Source: Bacillota bacterium
GTDB taxonomy: Bacteria > Bacillota > Clostridia > Christensenellales > CAG-138
NCBI GenBank assembly: GCA_023461495.1
Contig: JAEYLA010000296.1
Coordinates: 1-6,414, forward strand
DNA: 6,414 nucleotides
Direction: 5' to 3'
The notes beneath the pieces are model-generated. The model was not told the origin of the DNA, did not search any database, and saw nothing but the letters and a program-made list of their open reading frames with translations. The number at the start of each line of letters is the position of its first letter. Position 1 is the first letter of the stretch. Position numbers and translations under genes: made by a program. Positions 5,924 through 6,414 of this stretch are shown here, one piece after another.

Positions 5924-5948
5924 GCCCGGCTGAATAGATCAGCCGGGC
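5924..5948 (-). terminator. Hairpin after the DUF1062 gene, probable terminator
   Basis: A perfect 10-bp GC-rich stem, GCCCGGCTGA (5924-5933) with TCAGCCGGGC (5939-5948), closes a 5-base loop. It begins 8 bases past the DUF1062 stop. The following - strand bases (GTCAACATTTCC) lack a real T run, so it may stabilise the mRNA 3' end or terminate only partly. Confidence 0.55.
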
Positions 5949-5956
5949 ATCGGTGC

Positions 5957-6414
5957 TTATGGGTGGATTTGAATGACCATCTCACCGCAAAGCCTGCATG
6001 TTGTCAGGGCATGGCCCGAAACGCAAACGATTTGCCCGCACGCGAGCATGCGATCATAGGCCGATCTTGACAGCCCGAGCTTTTTGCGCAACAGGGCGGC
6101 AGGCCTGATTTCTAATGGCCGCTCCGCCACTATATGGAGTTCCACCGGTTCATCAAGCGTTGCATCCGCGCCAATGAGCTCCACTTCCGGCAGGCCCGGC
6201 TCCGCGCCGTTTCGTCTGATCAGCGCCGTATCAACAGCGCAGCGCAGGACATACTCCGCTTCATTACCCATATAGCCGTTGAGCGCACCGGGCGGAAGCG
6301 AACGGGGATTCACGCGGGAATGCACGGTGAGATTCCATGTGGTATCGCACACAGCGCATTTATAAATGAGCCACACATCCATGTCCTTTTTCTGAGCGTT
6401 CACGCGGAACAGCC
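5957..6414 (-). CDS. DUF1062 family protein, 5' end beyond the window
   Basis: The frame is open to the window edge; the visible 152 residues begin LFRVNAQKKDMDVWLIYKC, which is the interior of DUF1062 proteins, so the start lies beyond 6414. GTG 6403 and ATG 6382 are internal and have no ribosome site. Visible parts include CAVC of a zinc-ribbon-like pair, TWNLTVHSRVNP, a middle region of low similarity, and near the C-terminus LRKKLGLSRSAYDRMLACGQ, which resembles an S4-type RNA-binding helix pair, then CRLC just before the end. DUF1062 proteins are small, cytosolic and of unknown role; nucleic-acid binding is an inference from the S4-like part. A strong hairpin follows its stop, and the MFS promoter begins just after, so the two genes are probably separate units. 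Confidence 0.85.
   Translation of the reverse strand, partial: LFRVNAQKKDMDVWLIYKCAVCDTTWNLTVHSRVNPRSLPPGALNGYMGNEAEYVLRCAVDTALIRRNGAEPGLPEVELIGADATLDEPVELHIVAERPLEIRPAALLRKKLGLSRSAYDRMLACGQIVCVSGHALTTCRLCGEMVIQIHP

Noticed and set aside
5813..6070. + strand open frame over the MFS leader and DUF1062 end
   Set aside because: The sequence is low in recognisable content and overlaps a promoter, a hairpin and the conserved end of DUF1062.

Overview
The window looks like chromosome of a Clostridia-type Firmicute of moderate GC content. The basis is the scpA-scpB pair, strong AGGAGG-type ribosome sites, sigma-A-like promoters, a Firmicute-style DUF1062 protein and an encapsulin/encapsulated-ferritin pair. 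I cannot name the genus. There is no tRNA, rRNA, CRISPR array or insertion sequence, and gene density is high.

Left part (1-2281, + strand): the last 35 codons of a gene read as scpA, complete scpB (chromosome condensation, partners of SMC), then guaB (IMP dehydrogenase, first committed step to GMP). guaB has its own promoter at 704-732 and a terminator at 2243-2281. Middle (2295-4403, + strand): a PP-loop protein of the LarE family that has lost the residues expected to carry sulfur chemistry. It is followed by a compact two-gene operon for an iron-storing protein nanocompartment: an encapsulated ferritin (EncFtn type) ending in a cargo-loading peptide, and 18 bases later its family 1 encapsulin shell. 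A bidirectional terminator at 4379-4403 separates this operon from the convergent gene.

Right part (4412-6414, - strand): a major facilitator (drug-efflux type, DHA3/MFS_3) transporter and, upstream of it, the 3' part of a DUF1062 zinc-ribbon-like gene cut by the window edge. The transporter's 5' end is unusual. The well-placed ATG with a good ribosome site (5712) is one base out of frame with the rest of the protein and runs into a stop after 13 codons, while transporter-like N-terminal sequence continues in the other frame. Its roughly 160-base leader holds a promoter, a short ORF, an 11-bp hairpin, a second hairpin that competes with it, a palindrome beside the ribosome site and a terminator-like hairpin over the start. 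This resembles the attenuation leaders of antibiotic-resistance genes.

The points most worth a second look are the cysteine-less LarE-like protein, the transporter's interrupted start together with its structured leader, and the EncFtn-encapsulin operon.
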